Positions 52,959-62,209 of a stretch of DNA of 64,000 bases are shown here, in pieces (the first letter of the stretch is position 1; each line of letters starts with the position of its first letter). Both the position numbers and the translations under genes were made by a program. The notes below the pieces were generated by a model. That model had not been told where the DNA came from, ran no database searches, and saw only the letters and a program-made list of their open reading frames with translations. Source of the DNA: Lewinellaceae bacterium (GTDB lineage Bacteria; Bacteroidota; Bacteroidia; Chitinophagales; Saprospiraceae); the NCBI GenBank assembly GCA_020636105.1, contig JACJYL010000001.1, positions 1,302,001 through 1,366,000 of the forward strand, given 5' to 3'.

Positions 52959-55592
52959 ATGCAACAGGAACTTCAAAAAACTACTCCGAAGTTATACAAA
53001 TTCAAGGATCTCAAGGTATATACTTCAACTGAGTGGCTGGCAGATAATCGAAAGAAATATCGCCAGGTTTTTGATCGTTATGAAACGGCCTATGTTTATG
53101 CTGAGCTTTCCTTTTATAACAAACTGTTCGACCAGGAAGACTGGGACATCAATGTGCAAATGCACTGCTTTGATGCCCAAAACAAAAAAAAGGTATGCGA
53201 ATTATCCTTTGACAGGAAGGTCAACAAATACGACTCAGTAGTTTACATCCGGGAAGGATGGGGAAATAAAACAGAGGGGTCCTTCTGGAAAAGGGGTACC
53301 TATTACTGGAAAGCCTGGATCAACGAAGAAAAAGTGGCCACCAAATTTTTCTATATTGAAGATGCGGGAGAAATTTCAGACGAAGAAGACAATCCGTATG
53401 TAGATATCCAGGGCGTTAAACTTTACGAAGGCCCTTATGACGATGTAAATGCCGATGACCGGGTGTACATGAAAAGCTTCAGCAGTGAAGAAACCCGATA
53501 CGTGTATGTAGAACTCAACCTGAAAAACCTATACACCATCAATCCCTGGCATTGCGAATTATTTATCAAATTTTATAACGGTTCCAAAGAACTCAAGGGA
53601 CAACTTGTACGCTTACAAAGCGTAGAAAAAGACGCTGAAGAGATCCATATCACTGCCGGCTGGGGTTCCGATGTAAAAGAATCCTGGAGAATCGATCATT
53701 ACACCGCAGAGATCATTTTCATGGACAGGTTACTGGCCACGGTGCCTTTCAGGGTTGGGGAAGAATTTGAAGAAGGCATTGCCGGAGTCATTTTGCCCCA
53801 ACAACAAGCGCCTGTTATTCTCACTCCTGACCTGCTCGAAGACCGAATGACTTTTGAAGAGGTGATGTCCAGGATGGACAATCTCATTGGGTTGAAAGAG
53901 ATCAAAAACCAGGTAAGGAATCATGCCAAATACATCAAATTTTTACAGCTCAGGAAACAAAGAGGATTCGAGGAAAAGGAAAACATCAACGTTCATTCTG
54001 TGTTTATTGGCAATCCAGGCACAGGAAAAACGACTGTAGCTTCCATGATGGGCAAGCTGTATAAAAAAATGGGGCTGCTTACCAAAGGTCATGTCCATGA
54101 AGTAGATCGTGTGGATCTCGTAGGGGAATACATTGGCCAAACGGCCCCCAAAGTGAAGGAAGCTATTGAAAAGGCACGCGGAGGGGTTTTGTTCATTGAT
54201 GAAGCCTATTCCCTCGCCCGTTCAAGAGAAGACAATAAAGACTTTGGCCGTGAGGTGATCGAGATACTGGTAAAAGAGATGTCGGACGGAAAAGGAGACA
54301 TGGCGGTTATCGTTGCCGGTTATCCCCGGGAAATGAAACTTTTTCTCGACACCAACCCCGGGCTGAAATCCAGGTTCAAATTGTTCTTTGAATTCTCTGA
54401 TTATCTGCCCCAGGAACTTTCACAGATCGCGGAATATGCCTGCAAGGAAAAGGATGTGGTGCTGACCCTTGCCGCGAAGAAAAAGATAGACAAGATGATC
54501 GTAAGGGCTTACCGTTCCAGGGGAAGGTCCTTTGGTAATGCCCGTTTCGTGTATGACCTCATTGAAAAATCAAAGATCAACCTGGGCCTCAGGATCATGG
54601 CGATGGAAAGCCACCACGACCTGGAAAAAGCAGAACTGGCCACCATTCAATTGCAGGATGTCGATAAAATTGAAATCGAAGAGCGTTTTGAATTACCGGA
54701 TATTCCGATTGACGAAGCGTTGCTCACGGAAGCGCTTGCTGAATTAAACAGCCTGATCGGGATGGAAAAGGTCAAGATCCAGATCAATGAAATGGTCAGC
54801 CTGGTGCGTTATTACCGGCAAACGGAAAAAGATGTCCTCAATAAATTTTTCCTGCATACCGTTTTTATCGGCAATCCCGGAACGGGCAAGACTACTGTAG
54901 CCCGTATCCTCACTAAAATTTATAAAGCGCTCGGCGTACTGGAACGCGGCCATATGATAGAAACGGATCGGCAAGGGCTGGTGGCCGGTTATGTAGGCCA
55001 GACCGCCATAAAGACTGCCGAAAAAATTGAAGAATCCATGGGTGGCGTCCTGTTTATCGATGAGGCTTATTCCCTGATGGAAGGCATGTCCGGCGGCCGT
55101 GGCGGATTTGGCGATGAAGCGATACAGACCTTGCTGAAACGTATGGAAGACCATCGCGGACAATTCTTCGTTTTTGTAGCCGGATACCCCGACAATATGG
55201 AAGCCTTCCTCAAAGCCAACCCGGGACTCAATTCAAGGTTTGACAAAACCCTGCGTTTCGACGATTATTCTCCCCAGGATCTTTACCAAATCGGGATGCA
55301 TATGCTAACGGAAGAAAAACTCATCGCAGACTCCAATGCGGAAAAACACCTGGAGAACTATTTCGCCTTCCTTCATAATTACCGGGACAAATATTTTGGG
55401 AATGCCCGTACGGTGAGAAACGTCATCCAGGAAGTCATCAAGGCACACAACCTGCGCCTCGCGGCCATGGATCCCGAAGAAAGAGCAAAGATACCCGCAG
55501 ACATTATTACCATCGAAGACGCTTCCACGCTTAAAACAGACAAAAGCGATTTCGTCTTCAACAAAAAAACCATGGGCTTTGGGAAGGGCTAG
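52959..55592 (+). CDS. Tandem CbbX-type AAA+ ATPase with duplicated N-terminal domain
   Basis: 877 aa from the ATG at 52959; the frame extends to a TTG at 52929, but this ATG precedes the first recognisable residues. Residues ~10-140 and ~150-275 are two copies of the same beta-rich domain (YVYAELSFYNKLFDQEDWDI with REGWGNKTEGSFW, and YVYVELNLKNLYTINPW with TAGWGSDVKESW). Two AAA+ modules follow. Walker A is GNPGTGKTTVA at about 350 and about 637, and Walker B is VLFIDEAYSL at about 409 and about 697, both apparently active. The AAA modules resemble CbbX/CfxQ and EccA. No signal peptide. It is probably a cytosolic remodelling ATPase with the N-terminal pair binding a client. The target is unknown. 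Confidence 0.85.
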   Translation: MQQELQKTTPKLYKFKDLKVYTSTEWLADNRKKYRQVFDRYETAYVYAELSFYNKLFDQEDWDINVQMHCFDAQNKKKVCELSFDRKVNKYDSVVYIREGWGNKTEGSFWKRGTYYWKAWINEEKVATKFFYIEDAGEISDEEDNPYVDIQGVKLYEGPYDDVNADDRVYMKSFSSEETRYVYVELNLKNLYTINPWHCELFIKFYNGSKELKGQLVRLQSVEKDAEEIHITAGWGSDVKESWRIDHYTAEIIFMDRLLATVPFRVGEEFEEGIAGVILPQQQAPVILTPDLLEDRMTFEEVMSRMDNLIGLKEIKNQVRNHAKYIKFLQLRKQRGFEEKENINVHSVFIGNPGTGKTTVASMMGKLYKKMGLLTKGHVHEVDRVDLVGEYIGQTAPKVKEAIEKARGGVLFIDEAYSLARSREDNKDFGREVIEILVKEMSDGKGDMAVIVAGYPREMKLFLDTNPGLKSRFKLFFEFSDYLPQELSQIAEYACKEKDVVLTLAAKKKIDKMIVRAYRSRGRSFGNARFVYDLIEKSKINLGLRIMAMESHHDLEKAELATIQLQDVDKIEIEERFELPDIPIDEALLTEALAELNSLIGMEKVKIQINEMVSLVRYYRQTEKDVLNKFFLHTVFIGNPGTGKTTVARILTKIYKALGVLERGHMIETDRQGLVAGYVGQTAIKTAEKIEESMGGVLFIDEAYSLMEGMSGGRGGFGDEAIQTLLKRMEDHRGQFFVFVAGYPDNMEAFLKANPGLNSRFDKTLRFDDYSPQDLYQIGMHMLTEEKLIADSNAEKHLENYFAFLHNYRDKYFGNARTVRNVIQEVIKAHNLRLAAMDPEERAKIPADIITIEDASTLKTDKSDFVFNKKTMGFGKG

Positions 55593-55670
55593 TACCCACC
55601 GGGAGCCAGGCGGACCATTCTGTATTTGAAAATAAAATAAATTTGAGGCATTACTAATTACTAAACCAAC

Positions 55671-55725
55671 AAGTAACCAGTAACCAGCAACAAGTAACCA
55701 GTAACCAGCAACAAGTAACCAGAAA
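55671..55725 (+). repeat. Heptamer tandem repeat abutting the start of the 55726 gene
   Basis: Seven perfect 7-base units (AAGTAAC, CAGTAAC, CAGCAAC in 21-base order, then repeated) at 55671-55719, followed by CAGAAA and the ATG at 55726. On the opposite strand it encodes a spurious LLVAGYW-like repeat. Confidence 0.9.
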
Positions 55726-56286
55726 ATGTTATTTAGATTCCTATTCATTCTCGCATGCATTGTCGTTTTTATCAACAGTTGTAATAGTGTGGTATCCCTC
55801 AATTTCGGAACACACAAATTACGTTCCTTCACCATGGATGAAATTGAAGCCAACGGCCTGGGGGACGCTGATTTTATCGAAATAACCGATGCCCAGTTAT
55901 CAGGAGACTTCATCCACGCCCCGGGCACCAAAGAAAAAGATGGTGGACTCGTGCTTTATCCCGTATTGAGCAAAAAAGGCCTCGAAGCCTACGAGAAAGG
56001 AGAAAAACCCATGGCTCCAATAGTCGCCTGGACCGATAGTTTTATCTGGGAATGCCTGGAAGCAAATAACTGTGCCCCAAAAGGAGAAACCACCCTCCGT
56101 GGAGTGATAAGAAAAATGGAACCTGAGAAGGATAAAAGCCAGTCTTTAAAGGTTCAGCTTCCTGAACTCCCCGTTTACCTCGAAGTCGGAAGAGTACCTA
56201 CCCCATGGTATTGGCATGCCCTGCTCATGTTGGTGGCAGGTGGCAGCGTTTTATTTTTGGAAATCCGCAGGCTGAAACATAAATAA
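55726..56286 (+). CDS. Hypothetical membrane protein, 186 aa
   Basis: The N-terminus is a membrane span or lipoprotein signal (LFRFLFILACIVVFINSC, with Cys19). The middle ~140 residues form a soluble domain (MDEIEANGLGDADFIEITDAQLSGDF and VAWTDSFIWECLEANNCAPKGETTLRGVIRKM). A second span lies at the end (HALLMLVAGGSVLFLEI). I do not recognise the family. It lies 133 bases after the tandem AAA gene on the same strand, and its start codon follows a heptamer repeat tract. The two-span layout with an outside loop suggests an envelope role only. Confidence 0.75.
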   Translation: MLFRFLFILACIVVFINSCNSVVSLNFGTHKLRSFTMDEIEANGLGDADFIEITDAQLSGDFIHAPGTKEKDGGLVLYPVLSKKGLEAYEKGEKPMAPIVAWTDSFIWECLEANNCAPKGETTLRGVIRKMEPEKDKSQSLKVQLPELPVYLEVGRVPTPWYWHALLMLVAGGSVLFLEIRRLKHK

Positions 56287-56320
56287 AAAGAGCCTATCCT
56301 GTCCTAACCAGGCGCTTTTT
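56285..56320 (+). terminator. Probable terminator after the 55726 gene
   Basis: AAAAAGaGCCT...AGGCgCTTTTT imperfect inverted repeat ending in a T run. Confidence 0.5.
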
Positions 56321-56390
56321 AATCCTTTACAAATCGGAAAAAACCCATTTTTTAAATTCCCTGCCGTCTTTTTATTAATGAGGTAAAAAC

Positions 56391-56398
56391 TAACTTTG
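56391..56398 (+). promoter_or_regulatory. Candidate -7 element for ilvC-ilvA
   Basis: TAACTTTG fits TAnnTTTG, with a CTTTTT stretch about 20 bases upstream. It implies a leader of about 70 nt. Confidence 0.5.
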
Positions 56399-56474
56399 CA
56401 TGCCTTTGCAAATAAGGTACAGGTATTATCTACCTGAAATTTTCTATTACAGCATAAGAAAAAAATGTTAAATC

Positions 56475-57521
56475 ATGGCAAAACTGAATTTTGGAGGTGT
56501 TGAAGAAAATGTGGTCATGCGGGATGAGTTTCCACTCGAAAAAGCGCATGAAGTATTAAAAGACGAAATCATTGCGATCATAGGTTATGGTGTACAGGGC
56601 CCGGGCCAGGCACAAAACCTGCGCGATAACGGGTTTAAAGTCATTATCGGGCAACGCCAGCCTTCCAAATCATGGGATAAAGCCGTTGCTGACGGATGGG
56701 TTCCCGGGGAAACCTTGTTCCCTATTGAGGAAGCCGCTGAAAAAGCGACCATTATCATGTACCTGCTTTCAGACGCCGCTCAAATTGCCGCATGGCCTAC
56801 CATCAAGCCTTATCTCACCGCAGGAAAAGCCCTTTATTTTTCACATGGATTTGGGGTGACTTACAAAGAAAGAACAAACATCATTCCTCCGACTGATATT
56901 GATGTATTTTTGGTAGCTCCTAAGGGTTCAGGAACCAGCCTCAGACGTATGTTCGTCGAAGGTCGTGGATTGAATTCCAGTTACGCCATTTTCCAGGATG
57001 CTACTGGACGCGCCAAAGACCGTACCATTGCCATCGGAATCGGAATTGGTTCAGGTTATTTGTTTGAAACCACTTTTAAAAGTGAAGTTTATAGTGACCT
57101 TACCGGTGAACGCGGTTCATTGATGGGGGCGGTTCAGGGAATTTTCGAGGCGCAATACAGTGTACTCAGAGAGCGCGGCCACAGCCCGAGTGAGGCCTTT
57201 AATGAAACCGTGGAAGAACTGACCCAAAGTTTGATGCCCCTGGTGGCAGAAAATGGCATGGACTGGATGTACGCCAATTGTTCCACTACGGCTCAGCGTG
57301 GTGCCCTGGACTGGAAAAACAAATTCAGAGATGCGGTAAAACCCGTTTTCAATGATCTGTATGACAGCGTAGCCTCAGGCGAGGAAGCCCAGCGTTCCAT
57401 CGATTCCAACAGTCAGCCGGATTACCGTGAAAAGCTGGAAGAAGAACTCCGCGAATTGCGCGAAAGCGAAATGTGGCAGACAGGAAAAGTGGTGCGTAGC
57501 CTTCGCCCGGAAAGGAATTGA
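56475..57521 (+). CDS. ilvC: Ketol-acid reductoisomerase
   Basis: 348 aa. The Rossmann domain has IAIIGYGVQGPGQAQNLRDNG and the NADPH-phosphate loop GQRQPSKSWDKA. The catalytic domain has LVAPKGSGTSLRR, DLTGERGSLMGAVQGIFEAQY and the acidic metal site ETVEELTQ. The enzyme isomerises and reduces acetolactate and acetohydroxybutyrate in valine, leucine and isoleucine synthesis. It is followed by ilvA 33 bases later, so the two form a branched-chain unit. The other genes of the pathway (ilvB/N, ilvD, leu) are outside this window. Confidence 0.95.
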   Translation: MAKLNFGGVEENVVMRDEFPLEKAHEVLKDEIIAIIGYGVQGPGQAQNLRDNGFKVIIGQRQPSKSWDKAVADGWVPGETLFPIEEAAEKATIIMYLLSDAAQIAAWPTIKPYLTAGKALYFSHGFGVTYKERTNIIPPTDIDVFLVAPKGSGTSLRRMFVEGRGLNSSYAIFQDATGRAKDRTIAIGIGIGSGYLFETTFKSEVYSDLTGERGSLMGAVQGIFEAQYSVLRERGHSPSEAFNETVEELTQSLMPLVAENGMDWMYANCSTTAQRGALDWKNKFRDAVKPVFNDLYDSVASGEEAQRSIDSNSQPDYREKLEEELRELRESEMWQTGKVVRSLRPERN

Positions 57522-57554
57522 TTTTATGATGAATATCATATTGAACATTCGTAA

Positions 57555-58841
57555 ATGACCATTGACGATATGTCAGCAAATGCCAAACCTTTATCGGAAT
57601 TGATTTCCGTGGAAGGATTATACAAGGCGAAAGTCAGGATCAAAGGGGTTGCAGAGCATACCCCTTTGATGTTTAATCACAACCTTTCGGAACACTTCGG
57701 GTGCAGAATCCTGCTCAAGCGGGAGGATCTGCAGGTGGTACGCTCTTACAAAATTCGTGGGGCCTACAACATGATGGCCGGAATGGGTAAGGAAGCCCTG
57801 AAAAATGGTATCGTCTGTGCAAGTGCCGGCAACCATGCCCAGGGCGTGGCTTTTGCCTGTCATAAACTGAAAGTAAAGGGCAAAATATTTATGCCCGAAG
57901 TTACCCCAAAACAAAAGGTCAATAAAGTCAAACTTTTTGGAAAGGAACACGTAGAGATCATCCTTTTTGGCGATACTTTTGACGATGCCAATACCCGCGC
58001 CCTCGCCGAAGCCGAAACCCAAAACATGGTATTCGTACCTCCTTTTGACCACCGGAAGATCATCGAAGGACAGGGTACGGTTGGACTGGAAATACTCGAG
58101 GATTGCCCGGACATCATTGACTACCTGTTTTTGCCCATTGGCGGTGGCGGGTTGATATCGGGTGTGGGCAGTTGTTTCAAGCAATTGAGCCCCGATACAA
58201 AGATCATAGGCGTCGAACCGGAAGGAGCGCCCGCCATGAAAAGATCGCTGGAAGCCGGAGAGAATATCATCCTCGATAAAATAGACAGTTTCGTGGACGG
58301 GGCAGCGGTCCGGCAAGTAGGCAAACACACTCTCGCCATAGCGCAGAAAGTAGTAGATGACATCATTCTCGTTCCTGAAGGAAAAGTTTGCAGCACCATT
58401 TTACAATTGTACAATGAGGAAGGTATTGTCGTAGAACCCGCCGGAGCCCTCACCATTGCCGCCCTCGATTTTTACGCTGATAAGATCAAAGGTAAAAACG
58501 TAGTCTGCGTGCTCAGTGGTAGCAACAACGATATCACGCGCACCCAGGAGATTCGCGAACGGTCCTTATTTTATGAAGGCCTCAAGCACTACTTCGTCAT
58601 CAAGTTCCCACAACGCGCCGGCGCGCTGCGCGATTTCCTCAACGATGTCCTCGGCCCCACCGACGACATCACCCATTTTGAATACACCAAAAAGCACAAC
58701 AGGGAAGCAGGCCCGGCACTCGTTGGTATACAGGTACAAAAAAAGGAAGACTACGAAGGTCTCATCGCCCGCATGGAGGCACATAAGATCAACTACCAGA
58801 CGTTGAACGACCAGAAAATGTTGTTTGATTTGTTGGTGTGA
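57555..58841 (+). CDS. ilvA: Threonine ammonia-lyase (threonine dehydratase)
   Basis: 428 aa from the ATG at 57555 (a second ATG lies at 57570). PLP Lys66 lies in VVRSYKIRGAYN. ASAGNHAQGVAFAC and LPIGGGGLISGVG are the usual substrate and phosphate loops. The C-terminal ~90 residues form one ACT-like domain (YFVIKFPQRAGALRDFLNDVLGP), so isoleucine feedback control is plausible. It deaminates threonine to 2-oxobutanoate, the first step toward isoleucine, feeding ilvC upstream. The large minus-strand frame opposite it is a shadow. Confidence 0.94.
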   Translation: MTIDDMSANAKPLSELISVEGLYKAKVRIKGVAEHTPLMFNHNLSEHFGCRILLKREDLQVVRSYKIRGAYNMMAGMGKEALKNGIVCASAGNHAQGVAFACHKLKVKGKIFMPEVTPKQKVNKVKLFGKEHVEIILFGDTFDDANTRALAEAETQNMVFVPPFDHRKIIEGQGTVGLEILEDCPDIIDYLFLPIGGGGLISGVGSCFKQLSPDTKIIGVEPEGAPAMKRSLEAGENIILDKIDSFVDGAAVRQVGKHTLAIAQKVVDDIILVPEGKVCSTILQLYNEEGIVVEPAGALTIAALDFYADKIKGKNVVCVLSGSNNDITRTQEIRERSLFYEGLKHYFVIKFPQRAGALRDFLNDVLGPTDDITHFEYTKKHNREAGPALVGIQVQKKEDYEGLIARMEAHKINYQTLNDQKMLFDLLV

Positions 58842-58947
58842 TGGCTCACCGTGTATCCTTTTGCACACCATAATCCATTCCTCTATTCTAAGGCTTTACC
58901 TTCAAATGTTATAGTGTTATTATTTTGAACGACTCTAAATTGTTCTG

Positions 58948-58978
58948 TTTATTGCCGAAGACCACTTCCGGCAATAAA
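58948..58978 (+). terminator. Hairpin downstream of ilvA
   Basis: TTTATTGCCG/CGGCAATAAA, a perfect 10-bp inverted repeat with an 11-base loop. No strong U-run follows, so termination is only likely. Confidence 0.45.
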
Positions 58979-59065
58979 ATAATTTGTAAATTCGGTGTTT
59001 TGGACAAGGGAAGATTTCCCTAAAATCGGAATGAAAAAATTTATCATACTTAAAACCTCTAAACA

Positions 59066-59614
59066 ATGAAATTACCACTCCTGAAAATCTCCCTGTTTGC
59101 ATTAATCGCCATTCTTGTTTCCACAGCCTGCCACAAGGACGAATCTAATGAACTGGCCATGGGCAGTATCGTGTTTAAAATTGATGGGGTAAGTTTTGAA
59201 AGCGTTGGCGCGGCAGGTGTCATTGACACCTCCTTTGACGATGTACAATTCTTTATCATCACGGGGGTAAAAAACACGGGGTTAACCCGTGCTCAAACCA
59301 TAGCAATTGAATTCAGCCACCCTGATTCCCTGACAATCGGTGAAACCACTTATAGTTTTGATGAAAATGACTGGGACTGTAATGGTTTCGATAAGATTTG
59401 CGGTGGTCTTGAATATGCTGATGTCTATTTCCTGAATCCTAATTCCAGCAAGACCTATGATTCCGGACTAGGAAACTCAGCCATTACCTTTACCTCTCTG
59501 GATTATCAAAAAGGAGGCAGTGCCAAGGGCACCTTTTCCGGTACGCTAAATGATGGCAATGGGGGCACAGCCTCCCTGACCGACGGAGAATTCTATGTGA
59601 TGATCGCAGAATAA
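59066..59614 (+). CDS. Hypothetical lipoprotein, 182 aa
   Basis: A clear lipoprotein signal, LPLLKISLFALIAILVSTAC, with Cys at residue 22. The mature protein is beta-rich: GSIVFKIDGVSFESVGAAG, FFIITGVKNTGLTRAQTIAIEF and GTFSGTLNDGNGG. It is reminiscent of the small Bacteroidota lipoproteins with a transthyretin- or DUF-type beta fold (for example DUF6252-like), but I cannot assign a family. It is convergent with the saccharopine-dehydrogenase-like gene, 50 bases apart. Likely in the periplasm or on the outer membrane; role unknown. Confidence 0.8.
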   Translation: MKLPLLKISLFALIAILVSTACHKDESNELAMGSIVFKIDGVSFESVGAAGVIDTSFDDVQFFIITGVKNTGLTRAQTIAIEFSHPDSLTIGETTYSFDENDWDCNGFDKICGGLEYADVYFLNPNSSKTYDSGLGNSAITFTSLDYQKGGSAKGTFSGTLNDGNGGTASLTDGEFYVMIAE

Positions 59615-59664
59615 AATTCAGTCCGAATGCACGGAAGAAATTTCATGCATTCGGAAGCATTCCC

Positions 59665-60990
59665 CTACCCTTCCACCTCCTCAAAAACAACTCCAAACTC
59701 CCGCAGTTCGGACAATACCGGATCATATGCCTCCTTCATCACAGGAATAAGCACCCCAGGCTGATTAAACTTACCCGTCATCACCAGTTTTACGAAAATA
59801 GCCATTGGGAGGCCCACCAGTTTGGCCATGGCCGTATTTACCTGGTCTTCACCTTTCATGACCAGGGTGGAAGACAGGTGTTTTTCCTGACCATCCAGTG
59901 CGTACTCAAACTCGTGTTTCATGATGATCATATCCTTGTCCTCGGGTTGGAGCGCCCATTTATCGAGGAGCAGGTGCTCGAGGATGGTGGCCGGGGAAGC
60001 GTTCTTACGAGTTATCCTTTCATTTTCAAACAATCCTGCCCAGCGCAGTTGATCCATCACTTTTGAATCTTTGGAAACGCCGGCCAGTTCGGCAATACGA
60101 TCTTCAAGGCTTGCCTCACCCGGACGGGCAAAGGCTTCCAGCAATTCCCGGTAAGTCATTTTGTCTGAATGCTCTATGTTAAACCCTTCATCGGTGAGTC
60201 CTATTTTCACCAGGGCGTTCCAGGCGTCGCAAAAACCGCGTGTCCGCATGGTGCCCCTGTAAATGGTGGGAATGTCCTCCAAATCATAAATGGAACGGTA
60301 AGAAAGCGAATCGCGATTGGGGTAAATTTCATAGGTGCCCAAACCAGGTACCTCGGTCAGCAGGTATTCCTGGAACAGCCGGTCGTAGGGCATGAATTTA
60401 ATCTTTCCCTTTTCGAGATACTGAGCGGTCGTTTGTCCGGCAACAATGACATTTCTGGGGTTCCAGGTGAATTTATAGTGCCAGGGATTATCGTCGGATT
60501 CAGGTGCCACCAGTCCGCCGGTGTAGGAATAAAAAGCGTTGAGCTTTCCTCCCTTTGCCTTTATGCCATCGATCATCTGCATGGCCGACATGTGGTCGAT
60601 GCCCGGATCCAGGCCGATCTCACTCATGAAAATGAGGTTGTTTTTTCTGGCTTCTTCCCCCAGTTCCCTCATTTCATTGGAGACGTAGGAAGCAGTAATC
60701 AAATGTTTTTTAAAGGCCAAGCAATCCCGGGCTACCTCGATATGTAAAAAAGCCGGAAGCATGGAGACAACTAGGTCAGCCTCCTGAATAAACTTTTGCC
60801 TGTTTTCAATGTTATGAATATCCAGTTCAACCGCCACTGCATTGGGATGATGGCCAGCTTTTTTCTGAGCCAGTTGAAGATCGGTGTCGGCCAGAACGAT
60901 GGACCACTGATGAAGAACGGACTGTTCCAGGAGATAATTGATGAGCGCGGTAGCCGAACGACCGGCCCCAATGATTAAAATTTTATTCAT
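59665..60990 (-). CDS. Saccharopine dehydrogenase family protein
   Basis: 441 aa from the ATG at 60990; a 10-codon extension to 61020 precedes the true Rossmann start MNKILIIGAGRSATALINYL. Further features: VLADTDLQLAQKKAGHHPNAVAVELDIHN, ADLVVSMLPAFLHIEVA, FMSEIGLDPGIDHMSAMQMID and YSYTGGLVAPESDDNPWHYKFTWNP, all typical of saccharopine reductase/dehydrogenase (Lys9-like length). It probably oxidises or makes saccharopine with NAD(P), in lysine breakdown or a related pathway. No other lysine gene is adjacent, so the exact direction is not clear. Divergent from cdd. Confidence 0.88.
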   Translation of the reverse strand: MNKILIIGAGRSATALINYLLEQSVLHQWSIVLADTDLQLAQKKAGHHPNAVAVELDIHNIENRQKFIQEADLVVSMLPAFLHIEVARDCLAFKKHLITASYVSNEMRELGEEARKNNLIFMSEIGLDPGIDHMSAMQMIDGIKAKGGKLNAFYSYTGGLVAPESDDNPWHYKFTWNPRNVIVAGQTTAQYLEKGKIKFMPYDRLFQEYLLTEVPGLGTYEIYPNRDSLSYRSIYDLEDIPTIYRGTMRTRGFCDAWNALVKIGLTDEGFNIEHSDKMTYRELLEAFARPGEASLEDRIAELAGVSKDSKVMDQLRWAGLFENERITRKNASPATILEHLLLDKWALQPEDKDMIIMKHEFEYALDGQEKHLSSTLVMKGEDQVNTAMAKLVGLPMAIFVKLVMTGKFNQPGVLIPVMKEAYDPVLSELREFGVVFEEVEG

Positions 60991-61156
60991 GGTTTTACCT
61001 GTTTTATTGGTTGAAGGCATGCTAATAATTTAGCAGGCGCAATTTAAATTTTAGGCCTCTAATTCTTTAATTTAAACCATGATTTTTTCAGAAAAAACCG
61101 GGAATTAGGTTTGATGCACCACAAGCCTTATTTTTACAGGATAAATAAATAAATTT

Positions 61157-61639
61157 ATGAAGAATATTTCCCTGACCACTTCCATAGCAGTATATCCCTC
61201 CATAGAGGAATTGCCCGAAACATTGAAAGTGCTTTTGCAAAAGGCAAAAGATGGACTGGTCAAGAGTTACTCCCCCTATTCTGAATTTAGAGTAAGCGCA
61301 GCCCTGCTTCTTGAAAATGGCGAGATTCTCACCGGGGCCAACCAGGAAAACGCCGCCTATTCCATGTGCCTTTGTGCCGAACGGGTAGCTCTCGCCGCTG
61401 CCACAAGCGAATTTCCTGAGGTGGCTGTAAGAGCCATAGCGATAACCGTAAAAAATAAGAACAACCCCGTCACTATACCTGCCGCTCCCTGTGGCGCCTG
61501 CCGACAAGTGCTTTCTGAAACAGAAGATCGCTTTAAGAATAAGATAAAAATCCTGATGCAAGGGGAAAGCGGTGACATTTATGTATTGGAAACGGCCAAG
61601 GATTTGCTGCCACTTTTCTTCGACGGAAGCTTCTTATAG
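61157..61639 (+). CDS. cdd: Cytidine deaminase
   Basis: 160 aa. Zinc-site motifs are CAERVALAAA (with the catalytic glutamate) and PCGACRQVLSE. The N-terminal SYSPYSEFRVSAALLLENG and GANQENAAYSMCL are typical of the homotetrameric CDA group. It converts cytidine and deoxycytidine to uridine forms in pyrimidine salvage, in the cytosol. It is a single gene; downstream lies a decayed four-helix-bundle fragment. Confidence 0.95.
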   Translation: MKNISLTTSIAVYPSIEELPETLKVLLQKAKDGLVKSYSPYSEFRVSAALLLENGEILTGANQENAAYSMCLCAERVALAAATSEFPEVAVRAIAITVKNKNNPVTIPAAPCGACRQVLSETEDRFKNKIKILMQGESGDIYVLETAKDLLPLFFDGSFL

Positions 61640-61671
61640 TCCTTAAATGGGGATTTTAAAAGGGAGGACCA

Positions 61672-61791
61672 ATAATTTAGAGCAGGTGAAGTACCGGAGC
61701 GAAGTAATTGATTTCCGAAATGATTTCCCGTGTGGGTATTCGGAAGGGCTTCACATAATTCTAAAATCATAATTGCGAATGAAATCAGTCT
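61672..61791 (-). pseudogene. Fragment of a four-helix-bundle (23S rRNA IVS-type) protein
   Basis: On the minus strand ERLISFAIMILELCEALPN followed by THTGNHFGNQLLRSGTSPALNY matches the conserved N-terminal part of the small four-helix-bundle proteins (typically ...RSGTSPALNYGEAQ). A stop precedes it and the sequence becomes unrelated after ALNY, so only about 40 of ~120 residues remain. Confidence 0.6.
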
Positions 61792-62158
61792 TTCTTACAA
61801 ATCATAGATCTATTGAGTCATAATTTTTTCATTTGATGATTAAAATAAAGGTCACATTCAGCAGCCTGTATTTATTAAAGAAATGAAATCCTAAAACGTG
61901 ACATTTTTGGGCGTTTTTTATCCACTTACATTGGATATTTGAAATTCTGCGGGCTGCATCGCCTGCCGGCAAGTCAGCGGGTTGGAATTTTGGAAGGTAA
62001 AATTTATAACGGCTAAATCAGAGCAACAGAACAGCAGAATAACGAATGTCCAGTTTCCAATGTAGAAGGCCTTTTTTAGGAAAATTGGAACATCCCGAAG
62101 CCCTTGGGTAAATTAACCTGAAACTTCCAAAAAAAGATTTTTTCAAAAAAAACTACTA
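61792..62158. other. AT-rich intergenic region, no gene seen
   Basis: About 370 bases between the four-helix fragment and the Crp-like site. I see no gene, repeat or RNA structure in it. Confidence 0.4.
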
Positions 62159-62174
62159 TGTGACAGGCATCACA
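62159..62174 (+). promoter_or_regulatory. Crp/Fnr-type binding site (TGTGA-N6-TCACA)
   Basis: TGTGACAGGCATCACA is a perfect TGTGA-N6-TCACA palindrome. Its centre is about 42 bases before the predicted start of transcription set by the -7 motif at 62196-62203, the class II activator position. The regulator is not identified; the Crp/Fnr family is inferred from the pattern. Confidence 0.6.
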
Positions 62175-62195
62175 GACCACCACTAATTCCCCCCT

Positions 62196-62203
62196 TATCT
62201 TTG
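62196..62203 (+). promoter_or_regulatory. -7 element of candidate small RNA
   Basis: TATCTTTG fits TAnnTTTG. A -33 TTTG box is missing, as would fit an activator-dependent promoter with the palindrome at 62159-62174. Confidence 0.5.
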
Positions 62204-62209
62204 CATCGT

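Noticed and set aside
55305..55931. 208-codon minus-strand frame with LLVAGYW repeats
   Set aside because: The repeats are the reverse translation of the heptamer tract and the frame lies opposite the AAA gene; it is a shadow.
57618..58328. 236-codon minus-strand frame opposite ilvA
   Set aside because: ilvA on the plus strand has all catalytic motifs, while the opposite frame has no domain features.
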